Shown here: one piece after another, positions 52,859 to 62,034 of the stretch
Layout: every line of letters begins with the position of its first letter
How positions within the stretch are numbered: position 1 is the stretch's first letter
Assembly (NCBI GenBank): GCA_905221605.1
Contig: CAJNDS010000036.1
Coordinates: 654,668-718,667, forward strand
Length of the DNA stretch: 64,000 nucleotides
Direction of reading: 5' to 3'
Source of the DNA: Symbiodinium natans
Lineage: Eukaryota > Sar > Dinophyceae > Suessiales > Symbiodiniaceae
Translations under genes and position numbers: made by a program
Notes under the pieces: model-generated
Database searches by the model: none
What the model was told of the DNA's origin: nothing
Seen by the model: the letters and a program-made list of their open reading frames with translations, nothing else

Positions 52859-53727
52859 CTCGCCAAGCCAGAGTATTGAGTGGCGGCTTTGAGGGCTTAG
52901 GTCTTAGGGTTTAAGGTTCAAGGTTTAGGGTTTAAGGTTTAGGGCTTAAGGTTTAAGGTTTAGGGTTTAAGGTTAAGGGTTTAAGGTTTAGGGTTCAGGG
53001 ATTTTTTTTTTGGGGGGGGGGGGGACTTTAGGGTCGAAGGTCTAGGGTTTGGGGGCTGACTTCAAAGCTCACGGGGTCGACGTAACTGGGGCTAAAAGGA
53101 TAGGTAACCATAGGTCTTATTGGGTAAAGCCCACCCTTCGAGTATCACCTCACTTATAAACAACGACCCAGGAACCCCCGAAAACCCTAAACCCTAAACA
53201 TCCCTAAACCCGAAGCGAGGTTCGGGTGAAGGGGCTCAGGTGGGTCAGGCATGCTGTCTGGTTTCCTTGAGCTCGTGATCTCTCCTGTCGAAGGTACCTC
53301 TGGCATTGCTTCGACTCAATGGTTCGAGCTTCCGGGCTTTTCCTAGGGTTCTAGGATGTGGGGCTTTAGGGTTTCGGGTTTATGGTTCAGGGTTGAAGTT
53401 TCGGGGTGTTTTGGACTTGGGACTTAGGGGCTCATGATCCCGAGACCGATGCACGTGTCCCACGCGTGTCCTTCGCTGCCCAGGCTGCTTCACTTTGCAA
53501 AGAATGCCGTCCTTGCATGCCCCAACGTGGCAGCTCCAGCAACATCTCCATCATCTCGCAAGTGGTGGTGGCATGGCCGGTTTTCGTCGTCACCTCCTCC
53601 GCCGATGCCACCGTCTTAGGCAAGTGTTCCTGGGTTGGTATGGGCCTGACCCTCTCTTTGTTGTCAGCTTTCCCCGTTGAGGACTAGAGGGGCAGTGATG
53701 GCCGTCACCTCATTCATGATGATCCCC
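52859..53727. other. Spacer between gene Y stop and the ABC transporter candidates
   Basis: Degenerate TTTAAGG repeats (52890-53000), a poly-G run near 53014, a decayed family A foldback (about 53058-53180), and unique GC-rich DNA (53230-53727) open in several frames without clear exon borders. Confidence 0.4.
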
Positions 53728-54006
53728 TCAGGCCTTCGGCCACTTTTCTTGCCCTGAGACAGGATCCTCCGAGACATACTCCAGGACGCGTCTCACCACA
53801 TCAGCATCACCAGCCTTTGCCAGCCTGATCACCAACTCTCTCATCTCGTGAGCCTGAGGGCACATGGTAGTGGTCCAGGAATCTCCGGTCTCCGGAACAG
53901 TCTGGGCGTCTCCACCTTTGAAGACACCAACATTCACCTCCATGAGCCGGTGCCACCGGAGATGGAAGATGTGGTCGGCCTTGTTCTGTCTACCCGCCCC
54001 AGGCCA
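53728..54006 (-). CDS. Gene Y last exon with stop
   Basis: 93 codons including TGA. Begins WPGAGRQNKADHIFHLRWH; contains VIRLAKAGDADVVRRVLEY; ends SGQEKWPKA. The acceptor CAG|T is not the usual AG|G. Confidence 0.6.
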   Translation of the reverse strand, partial: WPGAGRQNKADHIFHLRWHRLMEVNVGVFKGGDAQTVPETGDSWTTTMCPQAHEMRELVIRLAKAGDADVVRRVLEYVSEDPVSGQEKWPKA

Positions 54007-57000
54007 CTGCCCAGTAGGGTTTAGGGCTTAGGGCTTTAGGGCTTAGGGTTTAGGGTTTAAGGTTTAGGGTTCATTGGGCAACTGACCAAACAGTCCTTCG
54101 ATCTCAGCTCCCAGCTTGCTATATCTCTTCCTTGGCAAGGTCTTCGGCGGCAGATACCCTCCATTCATGAAGACTCGTAACATAGGGGCCTTAATAATTA
54201 GGGTTTTGGGGGGTTAGTAGAGTACACTTGTAAAGGGACCGTAAGGGAATACTAGTAATCATTCGGACCCCTGTTCTAGTAATCTAAGGTTGTACTCCCC
54301 AAAAGTTTCCCTTCATGTACCGGCCCTTTTATGTATTCCCTTAAAAGATCTTAAACACAGGGTCCCCAGCCCAAGAGTACAACCTTAGGGTCCAAAAGGT
54401 CGAGTCCCATGATACCCTGAACCTTAAACCCTACTTGGAGGTTCATGGGTAGTCATCAGGCGGGTTATAAGCAGGGTAACTATAAAGGAAAACTGGTTAT
54501 ATTTGAGGTGCACTTGTTATAACTACCCGTGAACCAACAAGTAGACCCTTAGGACTCAGGGCCTACATGCCGTTTCTGCTTCTTCAAAAGCTATGATTGG
54601 CCAGTAGGACTACGCGCACCCTAAAACCCTTAGGACTAAGGGCCTAAGGACCCCTTCTGAAACTTCTGCCCCTTAAACTGACCAAAAAACCCTAAACCCT
54701 AACACCCTACTCATAGCTACCTCCCTACACCCTAAACCCCAAACCCTAAACCCGGAAAACCCTAAACTCCGAAAACCCTAAACACTACACCCCATTGCAA
54801 GCCCCGAGTTCGCATGCCGCCTCGTTGGGCACCCGGGGGTCAAGGACCGGTCTTCCCGGGCCTGCCAAGGAGGTGTTCGGGCTTAGGCGTTAGGAGTTTT
54901 CGGGGTTTCAAACCCTAAACCCTAAACCCTAAACCCCAAACCCCAAACCCTAAACCCTAAACCCTAAACCCTGGGGAGGTTCTAAAGTTTGGGTCTTTTG
55001 GGGCTCAAGGGCTTGGGTTGAATCCTGACTTTGTACGCGGACACCTGGGAGGATCCGAAAAGTAGAGGGTTTAGGGTTTAGAGTTTAGGGTTTAGGGTTT
55101 AGGGTTTAGGGTTTAGGGTTTAGGGTTTAGGGTTTAGGGTTTAGGGTTTAGGGTTTAGGGTTTAGGGTTTAGCCCCCCCGTACCCTATACGATTGGGTCA
55201 GTCTTGGCAACCCTTTAAGGGATCTATGTTTGGGATCCTCCCATCTGGGTACGCGAGCCAGAATAACCCCAAATAACCCGGTCCCTTGTAAGGGTCTGTC
55301 CTTTTAGCCCCTTGCAGTCGAATCATATACCTTAACAAAAGTCCCTATATACCTAAGTAGCCCCTAAAGTAACCTTAAAAATCAAATCTTGCAACCCTGT
55401 GCCTCCAAACTATCTATCCGATGGTCGGCAAGCAACCCCTCAATCCCGAAACCCGAAGCCCTGAACCCTAGATCCTGAACCCTAAGCCCCCAACCCTATA
55501 CCCTATACCCTTGAACCCTAGACCCTAGACCCTAAACCCTAAACCCTAAACCCTAAACCTAAACCCTAAACCCTAAACCCGAAACCCTAAACCCTAAACC
55601 CTAAACCCTACCCCTAACCGAGACCCTTTCACAAGCCTCGGCCCCAGAACCCTTAACCCCAAACACTGAACCGCTAACCAAAGATCCTCAGAGCCGCTAT
55701 ACACTCAATCCCCAACCGAAAGATAGGGATCCCTGTTACACTAAAGCCCAAATAAACCACAAACCCCTGAGCTTCTAAACCCGAAACCCCTGAGCCCTGA
55801 GCCCCTGAGCCCCTGAGCCCTCAACCCTACACCCCAAACCCTAAACGCTCAACCCTAAACCCTAAACCCTAAACCCTAAACCCGAAACCCGAAACCCGAA
55901 ACCCGAAACCCCTGAGCCCCTGAATCTGGGGGAGCCGGAGTGCCGTAGGCGCGCATGGCGATGAAGGCGGCGCCAAATGAGGCAATGCTCTGCCACATGC
56001 CGGGCATGGCCTGGGGTTTAGGGTTTAGGGTTTAGGGTTTAGGGTTTAGGGTTTAGGGTTTAGGGTTTAGGGTTTAGGGTTTAGGGTTTAGGGTTTAGGT
56101 TTTAGGGCTTAGGGCTTAGGGCTTAGGGCTTAGGGCTTAGGGCTTAGGGCTTAGGGCTTAGGGCTTAGGGCTTCGGGCTTCGGGCTTAGGGTTTAGGGGT
56201 AGGGTTCAGGGTGTGGGTTTAGGGTGTAGGGTTTAGGGTTTAGAGTTGAAGGTTGAGGGCTTAAGGCTCTTTAGGGCTAAGGATTGCCGGTTTAGGGCTC
56301 CAGGGCGTTTACGAACCGAGATGCCCGGTAGTCTAGGTAGGACAACCCTTTTCAGGGAATACAAGTACTATCCCTAGGGCATGAGACCCTAAACCCTAAA
56401 CCCTAAACCAAAACCCTAAGCCCTAAACCCTAAACCCTAAACCGCGTAGTACTTTGTGCTTGACATGTAGTGTAGCCTTGAGGGTTTAGGATTTAAGACT
56501 GAGGGCTTCGGGCAGTTTAGGGCTCATAGTCCAGGGTTCTGGTCTCCGGCTTCTCAGGCCATAAGGGAGGCTACTTGAAGGTTCACGGGAAGTTCTAAGT
56601 AAGGGTTTAGGGTTTCGGGTTTGGTTTAGGGTTTAGGTTTAGGGTTTAGGGTGTTAGGGTGTTAGGGTGTTAGGGTTTTAGGGTTTTAGGGTTTTAGGGT
56701 TTAGGGTTTAGGGTTTAGGGTTTAGGGTTTAGGGTTTAGGGTCTAGGGTCTAGGGTTTAGGGTTTAGGGTTTAGGGTTTAGGGTTGAGGGTTGAGGGTTG
56801 AGGGTTTAGGGTTTAGGGTTTAGGGTTTAGGGCTACTTGGAGGTTCATGGGTAGTTTTGGGTTAAGTTTAAAGTACCCTGAGCAAGGTGATAGCCCAAGC
56901 TCATCATACAGTTGTTCGATTTAGCAATCTATTTAACAACTTCCAAGCTGGGGAGTTCACCGGCATCGCTTGTTACACGTGAAACCAGCGAGCACGCAAC

Positions 57001-58923
57001 AAGGGGCGACAACCGCTTCACAGCGATACGCCGATACGCCGATCCTTTGCCACCCTCCCCACGCACCCCCCCCCCCCCCCCAACGCTGAAACGCCGACCT
57101 CTCCCAACCCCCGCTCCCCCCCCCCCAGCCCCACATACACCGATACGCCCATGCGCCACCCGACGCGCCCATACCCCCCTCCCCCACGTACACCAATGTG
57201 CCGGACGCGCCGATACACCGACTCTATGGACACGCTTGCCCATGGCACAAGTCTTGTGTCCCCAAGTCGGATTGAGGGAACTTAGGCAAAAGGACATGAT
57301 GCAGCATTATTAGGATTAACGCCTCAATAACTCTTTTGCGGGTTGGACCTTTACGCTTTATATAAGACACCACCGAAACCCGAAACTCTGAACCGGTCGC
57401 AGTCCAAATCGATGTTAAGCTTTACGGTGCTTGAATAGGGTTTAGTGTGCAGGGTTTACGGTTTAGGGTTTAAGGGTTTAGGATTTTAAGCTTTACGGTG
57501 CGCGCTCTAAGCGAACTGTCTCATCCGACGATTTTTGCCGACACGAAGGGAGAGCATACGTGCGTCCAATCCATATCCGAGTCCGACAGAGTCTCGTTCG
57601 GGGTTCTCATCGGTACGCGCAGCCAAGCTCCAGCGTCCGAGGCGTTGAAACTAAGGTTCATGGGTAGGCTTAGAAGTGGTCCGAACACGGTCACAACCAA
57701 TTATAACTCAAGATATCCCAGCAATAACTTCCCACCGAGGGCCCGGCGGGATTTGAGATGTAGTGCTGAAACCTCAGCGTCAGGGAAACATTCGCAAACT
57801 GCAAAGGCTGCGGGGTTTGGAGTTCAGGACGAAAAGTTCACAACCCTAGGCCCCTTACCTGAAGGCTCATGGGTAGAGGTATGCAACGTACCCTGCGTAA
57901 GGCGGCTAGAAGCCATTGCAACTACAGATGCACTACTTGTAGCCATACGTGCAACCTCCCCAAACCCCCTACCCGGACCACTAGTCAGTTTGAGCTTGGG
58001 GTTTGGGGTTTCAGTTGCGATCCCTAACCCCCTTAGTCGAAAGACTGAAGCTCTTCCCCTAAAGACCCAGTTTACACCCGCGTCTGGCGGACGCTTCTCG
58101 ATGTCGTGATGGATGGCTTCACATTCCACCCCGAAGTGCTCGTGCATGATCTCCATGAGGCAGCGAACCGTGGCGTCAGACTCTGACACCATAGCAAGAT
58201 TTTGCTTGATGCCCATCTGATGCAAAACAAGGGCCTTGGCTGAGCTGCCGTCTGCCGGGTTGACAAATGTGAAACGCAGCGACAGCGACACGCTGCGCCA
58301 TGCCCAAGCCACCAGAGAGTTGTAGCCGCAGCAGTCGGGACCCCAGCGCATGGTTCCACATGGGGAGCCCCCTCATACCTATAAGCCCCGAAATCCTACG
58401 ACCCCCAAAAAAACTAAGATCCCAAAGCGTAGAGTATTGCTTACATGAAAACAGGAAGCGAAGCCTTGTATGACAAAATTCTTTAAGCAAGGGATGTTCG
58501 GGTGTTGGTAACTGCTTGCCCTACAGGCCCTGTCTTCCGCTGCTTCCTCTTGGTGTTGTTGCTGGACTCTTGCTGGCGGTGAACACCAGGCCCGCAAATC
58601 CAAATCCCAAAAGCCTATAACACTAAACCTCAAGCCTCATCTAAATCCCTCTAGCTCCTAAACCCCTTAACTCTACAACCCTGAACCCCAAACTGGCCCC
58701 GAATCCTAAACCCTTAACCCTATAACCCTATAACCCTATAACCCTATAACCCTATAACCCTATAACCCTATAGCCCTATACCCCTAAACCCTAAACCCCC
58801 TATAATCCTGAACCCTAAACCCTATAACTCTACAGCCCTGTAACCCTAAACCTCGCTTCAAAAGGCACCCCGCACAAAGGAGCGCAGCCGGGGACGTGGC
58901 CACTCGAAGCATGCCATGGTTGC
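53728..58923 (-). CDS. Gene Y: unidentified protein, six phase-consistent exons to a stop
   Basis: Minus-strand gene. Exons 58869-58923, 58067-58371, 55944-56010, 54821-54861, 54073-54189 and 53728-54006 join in one frame (phases 1, 0, 1, 0, 0) and end at a TGA (53730-53728). Segments include MACFEWPRPRLRSFVR, NLAMVSESDATVRCLMEI, MHEHFGVECEAIHHDIEK, SIASFGAAFIAMRAYG, PGRPVLDPRVPNE, and HEMRELVIRLAKAGDADVV near the C-terminus. No family recognised and no catalytic motif seen. Exons are longer than in RNR1 and some lie beside foldback elements, so a derived or retro-origin gene is possible. Possible 5' exons lie at 60.7-62.0 kb. Confidence 0.6.
54007..54072 (-). other. 66-bp intron made almost wholly of CCCTAAA-type repeats
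   Basis: Lies between two gene Y exons. In the transcript it starts GAACCCTAAACC and ends CTGGGCAG. Removing it keeps the frame. It is the smallest repeat-built intron in the window. Confidence 0.55.
54073..54189 (-). CDS. Gene Y exon
   Basis: Begins APMLRVFMNGGYLPPKTL and ends EIEGLFGQLPN (39 codons). Acceptor AAG|G. The donor is AAT|GA. Confidence 0.65.
54190..54820. other. Gene Y intron with foldback
   Basis: Unique DNA and a family A foldback (54431-54544, ends CTACTTGGAG / CAAGTAG), then CCCTAAA runs before the exon at 54821. The segment carrying ACAACCTTA occurs twice in opposite orientation (about 54286, 54380). Confidence 0.55.
54431..54544. mobile_element. Foldback family A copy
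   Basis: Ends CTACTTGGAGGTTCATGGGT and ACTACCCGTGAACCAACAAG followed by TAG. Confidence 0.72.
54821..54861 (-). CDS. Gene Y exon
   Basis: Completes glycine, then PGRPVLDPRVPNE. Acceptor CAG|G, donor GAG|GC. Phase fits both neighbours. Confidence 0.58.
54862..55943. repeat. Gene Y intron
   Basis: CCCTAAA (54908-54970), a TTTAGGG array (55066-55173), about 260 bp of unique DNA (55175-55440), CCCTAAA (55515-55612), and CCCGAAA/CCCTGAG runs to 55925. A possible tiny exon (55025-55044, VSAYKV) was seen but its phase does not fit. Confidence 0.6.
55944..56010 (-). CDS. Gene Y exon
   Basis: Reads AMPGMWQSIASFGAAFIAM then RAY plus one base. Acceptor CAG|G, donor G|GC. Possibly a short membrane segment. 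Confidence 0.65.
56011..58066. other. Gene Y intron
   Basis: A TTTAGGG array (56015-56100) turning into homogenised CTTAGGG (56103-56175), TTTAGGG-type (56600-56835), several family A foldback copies or arms (56571-56602, 56833-56900, 57651-57725, 57858-57960), and a C-rich region with CGATACGC repeats (57020-57235). Long ORFs here are driven by low complexity. Confidence 0.5.
57858..57960. mobile_element. Foldback family A, decayed copy
   Basis: Left end CTGAAGGCTCATGGGTAG, right end GTGCAACCTCC, with internal GTACCCTGCGTAAGG. Confidence 0.55.
58067..58371 (-). CDS. Gene Y exon (305 bp)
   Basis: Begins GSPCGTMRWGPDCCGYNS; includes ESDATVRCLMEIMHEHFG; ends DAGVNW. Acceptor GAG|G just after an in-frame TGA, donor TGG|GT. 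The sustained protein-like frame is the best evidence. Confidence 0.6.
58372..58868. other. Gene Y intron with CCCTATAA array
   Basis: Unique DNA, then eight or more CCCTATAA units (58715-58775) and CCCTAAA-type runs up to the exon at 58869. Confidence 0.6.
58869..58923 (-). CDS. Gene Y exon
   Basis: Reads ATMACFEWPRPRLRSFVR plus one base. Acceptor CAG|G, donor G|GT. It may contain the start codon. Confidence 0.5.
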
Positions 58924-60022
58924 CTGGCCAATGGTTTCAGGGTGTTAGGGTTTTAGGGTTGAGGGTTTTAGGGTTTTAGGGTTTCGGGCTTGGACTTTTT
59001 AGGGTTTCAGGGTTTTAGGGGTTGTGGGGTTTTGGGGTTTTGGGTTTTTGAGTGCTTGAAATTTTGGGATTTTGGGCTTTTGGGTTTTGGGTTTTGGGTT
59101 TGGTGACTTTGGGTTTTTTGGTGTTTTTGGGTTTCGGGTTTTAGGGTTTTTGGGTTTTTGGGTTTTTGGCTTGTTGGGTTTTGGGCTTTATGGGTTTCGT
59201 GGTTTAGCGGTTTTGGGGTTTAAGCTTGAGGGTTCTTTGTATCTAAGGGGGGTGTGAGGCTTGGGGTAAAGGTTTAAGGGCCTGAAGGCTTAGGGCTCGG
59301 GTCCATTTTGGGTTTAGGGCTCAGGGTGTCGCGCCGAAACATGGGCCTTGGGTTTTGGCGAGGGGTTAGGGTTTAGGGTTTAGGGTTGGTTAAGGGTTTA
59401 GGGTTGGTTTAGGGTTTAGGGTTTTAGGGTTTAGGGTTTAGGGTTTAGGGTTTAGGGTTTAGGGTTTAGGGTTTAGGGTTTAGGGTTTAGGGTTTAGGGT
59501 TTAGGGTTTAGGGTTCAGGGTTCAGGGTTCAGGGTTCAGGGCTAGGGTTTAGGGTGTGTTAGGGTTTAGGGGTTCAGGGTCTATGGTTGGGGGGCTACTT
59601 GAAGGTTCCGGGATACTCAGAGGTGGGTCTGCGTACTCTAGCTCGAACCACTCATAACTACACACTCATCCCCTAAACCCTGAGCCCTAAACCCTACTTG
59701 AAAACCTCATCTCTGATGAGTACCCATGAATCGTAAGCCCTAAAGCCCGACAGCCCCCAGACCCCTGGACCTCCCCGACCCCCCCTAAACCCCTAAATCC
59801 TGCAGGATTTCTGCTCAAGGCTTTGGGGGGGAGTTTAGGGTTTAGGGCTTAGGGGTCCTGACAACCAACCCCAACCCCAAACCCCCCACAGTCAGCCCAG
59901 GGTTTAGGGTTTAGGGTCCAGGGTTCAGGGTTCAAGGTTTGGGGTCTAGGGTTCAAGGTTTAGGGTTTAGGGCTTGGTGTTTAGGGTTTAGAGCAACCCG
60001 AACAACCCCCCCCGGCACCCCG

Positions 60023-60059
<37 letters not shown>

Positions 60060-60114
60060 CCCCCCCCCGTTCCCCCCCGTTGCGCCCGAAACCCAAACTG
60101 CCGGAGGCGCCCAG
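58924..60114. repeat. Repeat-rich spacer
   Basis: TTTTAGGG and TTTTGGG variants (58937-59215), a TTTAGGG array (59366-59515), a decayed family A foldback (59595-59740), further TTTAGGG-type DNA, and the poly-C tract (60023-60058). Confidence 0.65.
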
Positions 60115-60164
60115 CTGCGCCGCTCCGCAGCGGCGCGCTGGCCGGCCGCGTAGTCCAGGACGTC
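60115..60164 (-). CDS. Candidate exon
   Basis: Reads DVLDYAAGQRAAAERR after AAG|G. The donor is unclear. A poly-C tract (60023-60058) lies just to its left. Confidence 0.4.
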
Positions 60165-60681
60165 CTTCAGGATTTAGGGTAGGGTGTAGGGTAGGGTTGA
60201 GTGTTTAGGGTTTAGGGTGTAGGGTTTAGGATTCAAGGTTTAGGGCTTAGGGTTTAGGATTTAGGGCTTAGGGTTTAGGGTTTAGGGCTTAGGGCTTAGG
60301 GTTTAGGGTATAGGGTTCTTAAGTGTGGGGGTTCAAGGGGGGTATGAAACCCAAGGTTCCTTCATACTCCCCACGACTAAGGTTTCCCTAAGGTTCTCCA
60401 TATCCCCAACAACCCCCCTCCCTTAAGAACCCTATAACCTCTTCAAGGTATCGGAATCAGATATAGTATATAGTACATGGGTCGAGTTTTTGGCTTACGG
60501 CTTAGGGTTTAAGGTGCAGCTGAATATGAGAAGCGTATGTACTCTTAATGTTCTGGAATTCTCTGGGTGGGTGCGTACCTCTCCATCACACGAAGCAAAA
60601 GCTTGACTAGTGAAAGCTAGTACATGAGCTGCTGAACTCCTAAACCCTAAACCCTAAACCTAAAAGCTAAACCCTAAAACC
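60165..60681. repeat. Repeat spacer
   Basis: Degenerate TTTAGGG/CTTAGGG (60170-60320), unique DNA, and a short CCCTAAA run (60640-60685). Confidence 0.6.
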
Positions 60682-60963
60682 CCAATGTCATGCGCCTGCA
60701 CCACCTGAGGAACTTCTCCCTGAACACGGCTGGGTCTGCGTCCCGCTGATCAAAGAAGCGGATGAACTGGAGGACTTCTGCGTTGAAGTCAGCCGACAGG
60801 CCAGCCATCACTATAGACTCAGGCGTGATGCAACTCAACAGACGCATGGCGGCTGTCACATCCTTGGCCTCAGTGCCCATGTCAAGGTCTTGCCGCCAGC
60901 GCCAGCATGACAGGCCCACGAAGAAGCGCAAATCTGCGCTTCGGAGTGCTTGCGCTTTCCCAC
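60682..60963 (-). CDS. Candidate 5' exon of gene Y or separate gene
   Basis: Open from acceptor CAG|G at 60964 to a GG|GT donor. Contains KAQALRSADLRFFVGLSCW, RQDLDMGTEAKDVTAAMRL and FREKFLRWCRRMTL. Clearly protein-like but unrecognised. Its phase with neighbouring candidates is unresolved. Confidence 0.5.
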
Positions 60964-61532
60964 CTGTGCGCTACTGAAAGTGCTTGAGCACACCATCGAC
61001 AACGCCTGCGAGACGGCCTGTCTTGCGTAGACCTTGTTGTATCACGCTTAGGGCTTAGAGTGTAGGCTTTAGGGCGTAGGGTTTAGCGCTTAGGGCCTGG
61101 GGCTCGGGGTCAGGGATGGTGGAAAAAGCTCAGGGCTTCGCCCTTGTCCCCTGATATGAGACAAAAAGCCACCACATGCCTTGGGATGTTCACCTTTATG
61201 CTAACAGTCCCTAATAGGGATTATAGTACCCCCCCCCCCCCACATGATAATCCCTATTAAGGACTGCTAGTATAAGGAGGAACATCCCAAGGAAGCCCCT
61301 TGGTAAGGGACCCTCAATGAAGAGCTTCCTCTTAGAATCACATTCCTTACAAGGGCTCTAAAGCTCCGGGGAAGGGATTGGAGATACCTGCACTTCAACT
61401 AGAGTCTCAAGCCGGGTCTGCAGTTCAAGGGTTTAGGGTTTAGGGTTTAGGGTTTAGGGTTTAGGGCTTGCAGGGATTGCAGGTTTTGGAGAGTCTACAG
61501 GGTGGACGAGCCGTTCATAGCCGTGTTGTCTC
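60964..61532. other. Spacer with family B foldback
   Basis: Unique and degenerate repeat DNA with a family B foldback (61182-61288) that carries an internal poly-C run, and a short TTTAGGG run (61430-61465). Confidence 0.6.
61182..61288. mobile_element. Foldback family B copy
   Basis: Ends TGGGATGTTC and GAACATCCCA. Arms with CTAACAGTCCCTAATAGGG pair with CCCTATTAAGGACTGCTAG. A poly-C run sits in the loop. Confidence 0.8.
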
Positions 61533-61586
61533 CCGAACTTTCAGCAACATGTCAGTGACCATGAACAGCTCCAAGAATGTGGCCGG
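61533..61586 (-). CDS. Candidate exon
   Basis: Reads PATFLELFMVTDMLLKVR. The donor is CGG|GA; the acceptor AAG|C is atypical. Confidence 0.45.
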
Positions 61587-61999
61587 CTTGCGGTTTAGGA
61601 CTGTGGGGCAAAATAATTAACATCAGAATATGATGAGAACCTATTAATAGTGTAAGAATAACAACCATTATCGAGTAGATATAAAATGAATGAAAATGTC
61701 TTCATATCACAAGAGTAAAGACAATAATAAGAACAATACTCACCGAAATAATGATTAAAAACCATAAAAGCCCTAACCTCAGCCCTAAGCCCTGAAAACA
61801 CCTGAACAGCCAAGCTAACCTTCTGAACAAGCTCCCTAAAATCCCCAAACCTCCCGCCCCCATACTAAACCCTAAATCCCTAAACCTTCCCTCCCCCACC
61901 CTAAACCCGAAACCTAAACCCTAAACCCTAAACCCTAAACCCTAAACCCTAAACCCTAAACCCTAAACCCTAAACCCTAAACCCTAACCTCCCGGGAGC
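61587..61999. other. AT-rich stretch and CCCTAAA array
   Basis: About 150 bp of AT-rich unique DNA (61610-61760), then CCCTAAA-type DNA with a perfect array (61912-61988) abutting the candidate exon at 62000. Confidence 0.6.
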
Positions 62000-62034
62000 C
62001 TTCTCAAAGTCCTCGCCCTTTAGCATGGCTACGC
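62000..62034 (-). CDS. Candidate exon
   Basis: Reads VAMLKGEDFEK after completing a codon. Acceptor AAG|G, donor AAG|GC. Flanked left by CCCTAAA and right by TTTAGGG like confirmed exons. Confidence 0.5.

Noticed and set aside
56912-57313. 133-codon proline-rich ORF
   Set aside because: Driven by poly-C runs and CGATACGC-type repeats; open on both strands in several frames.
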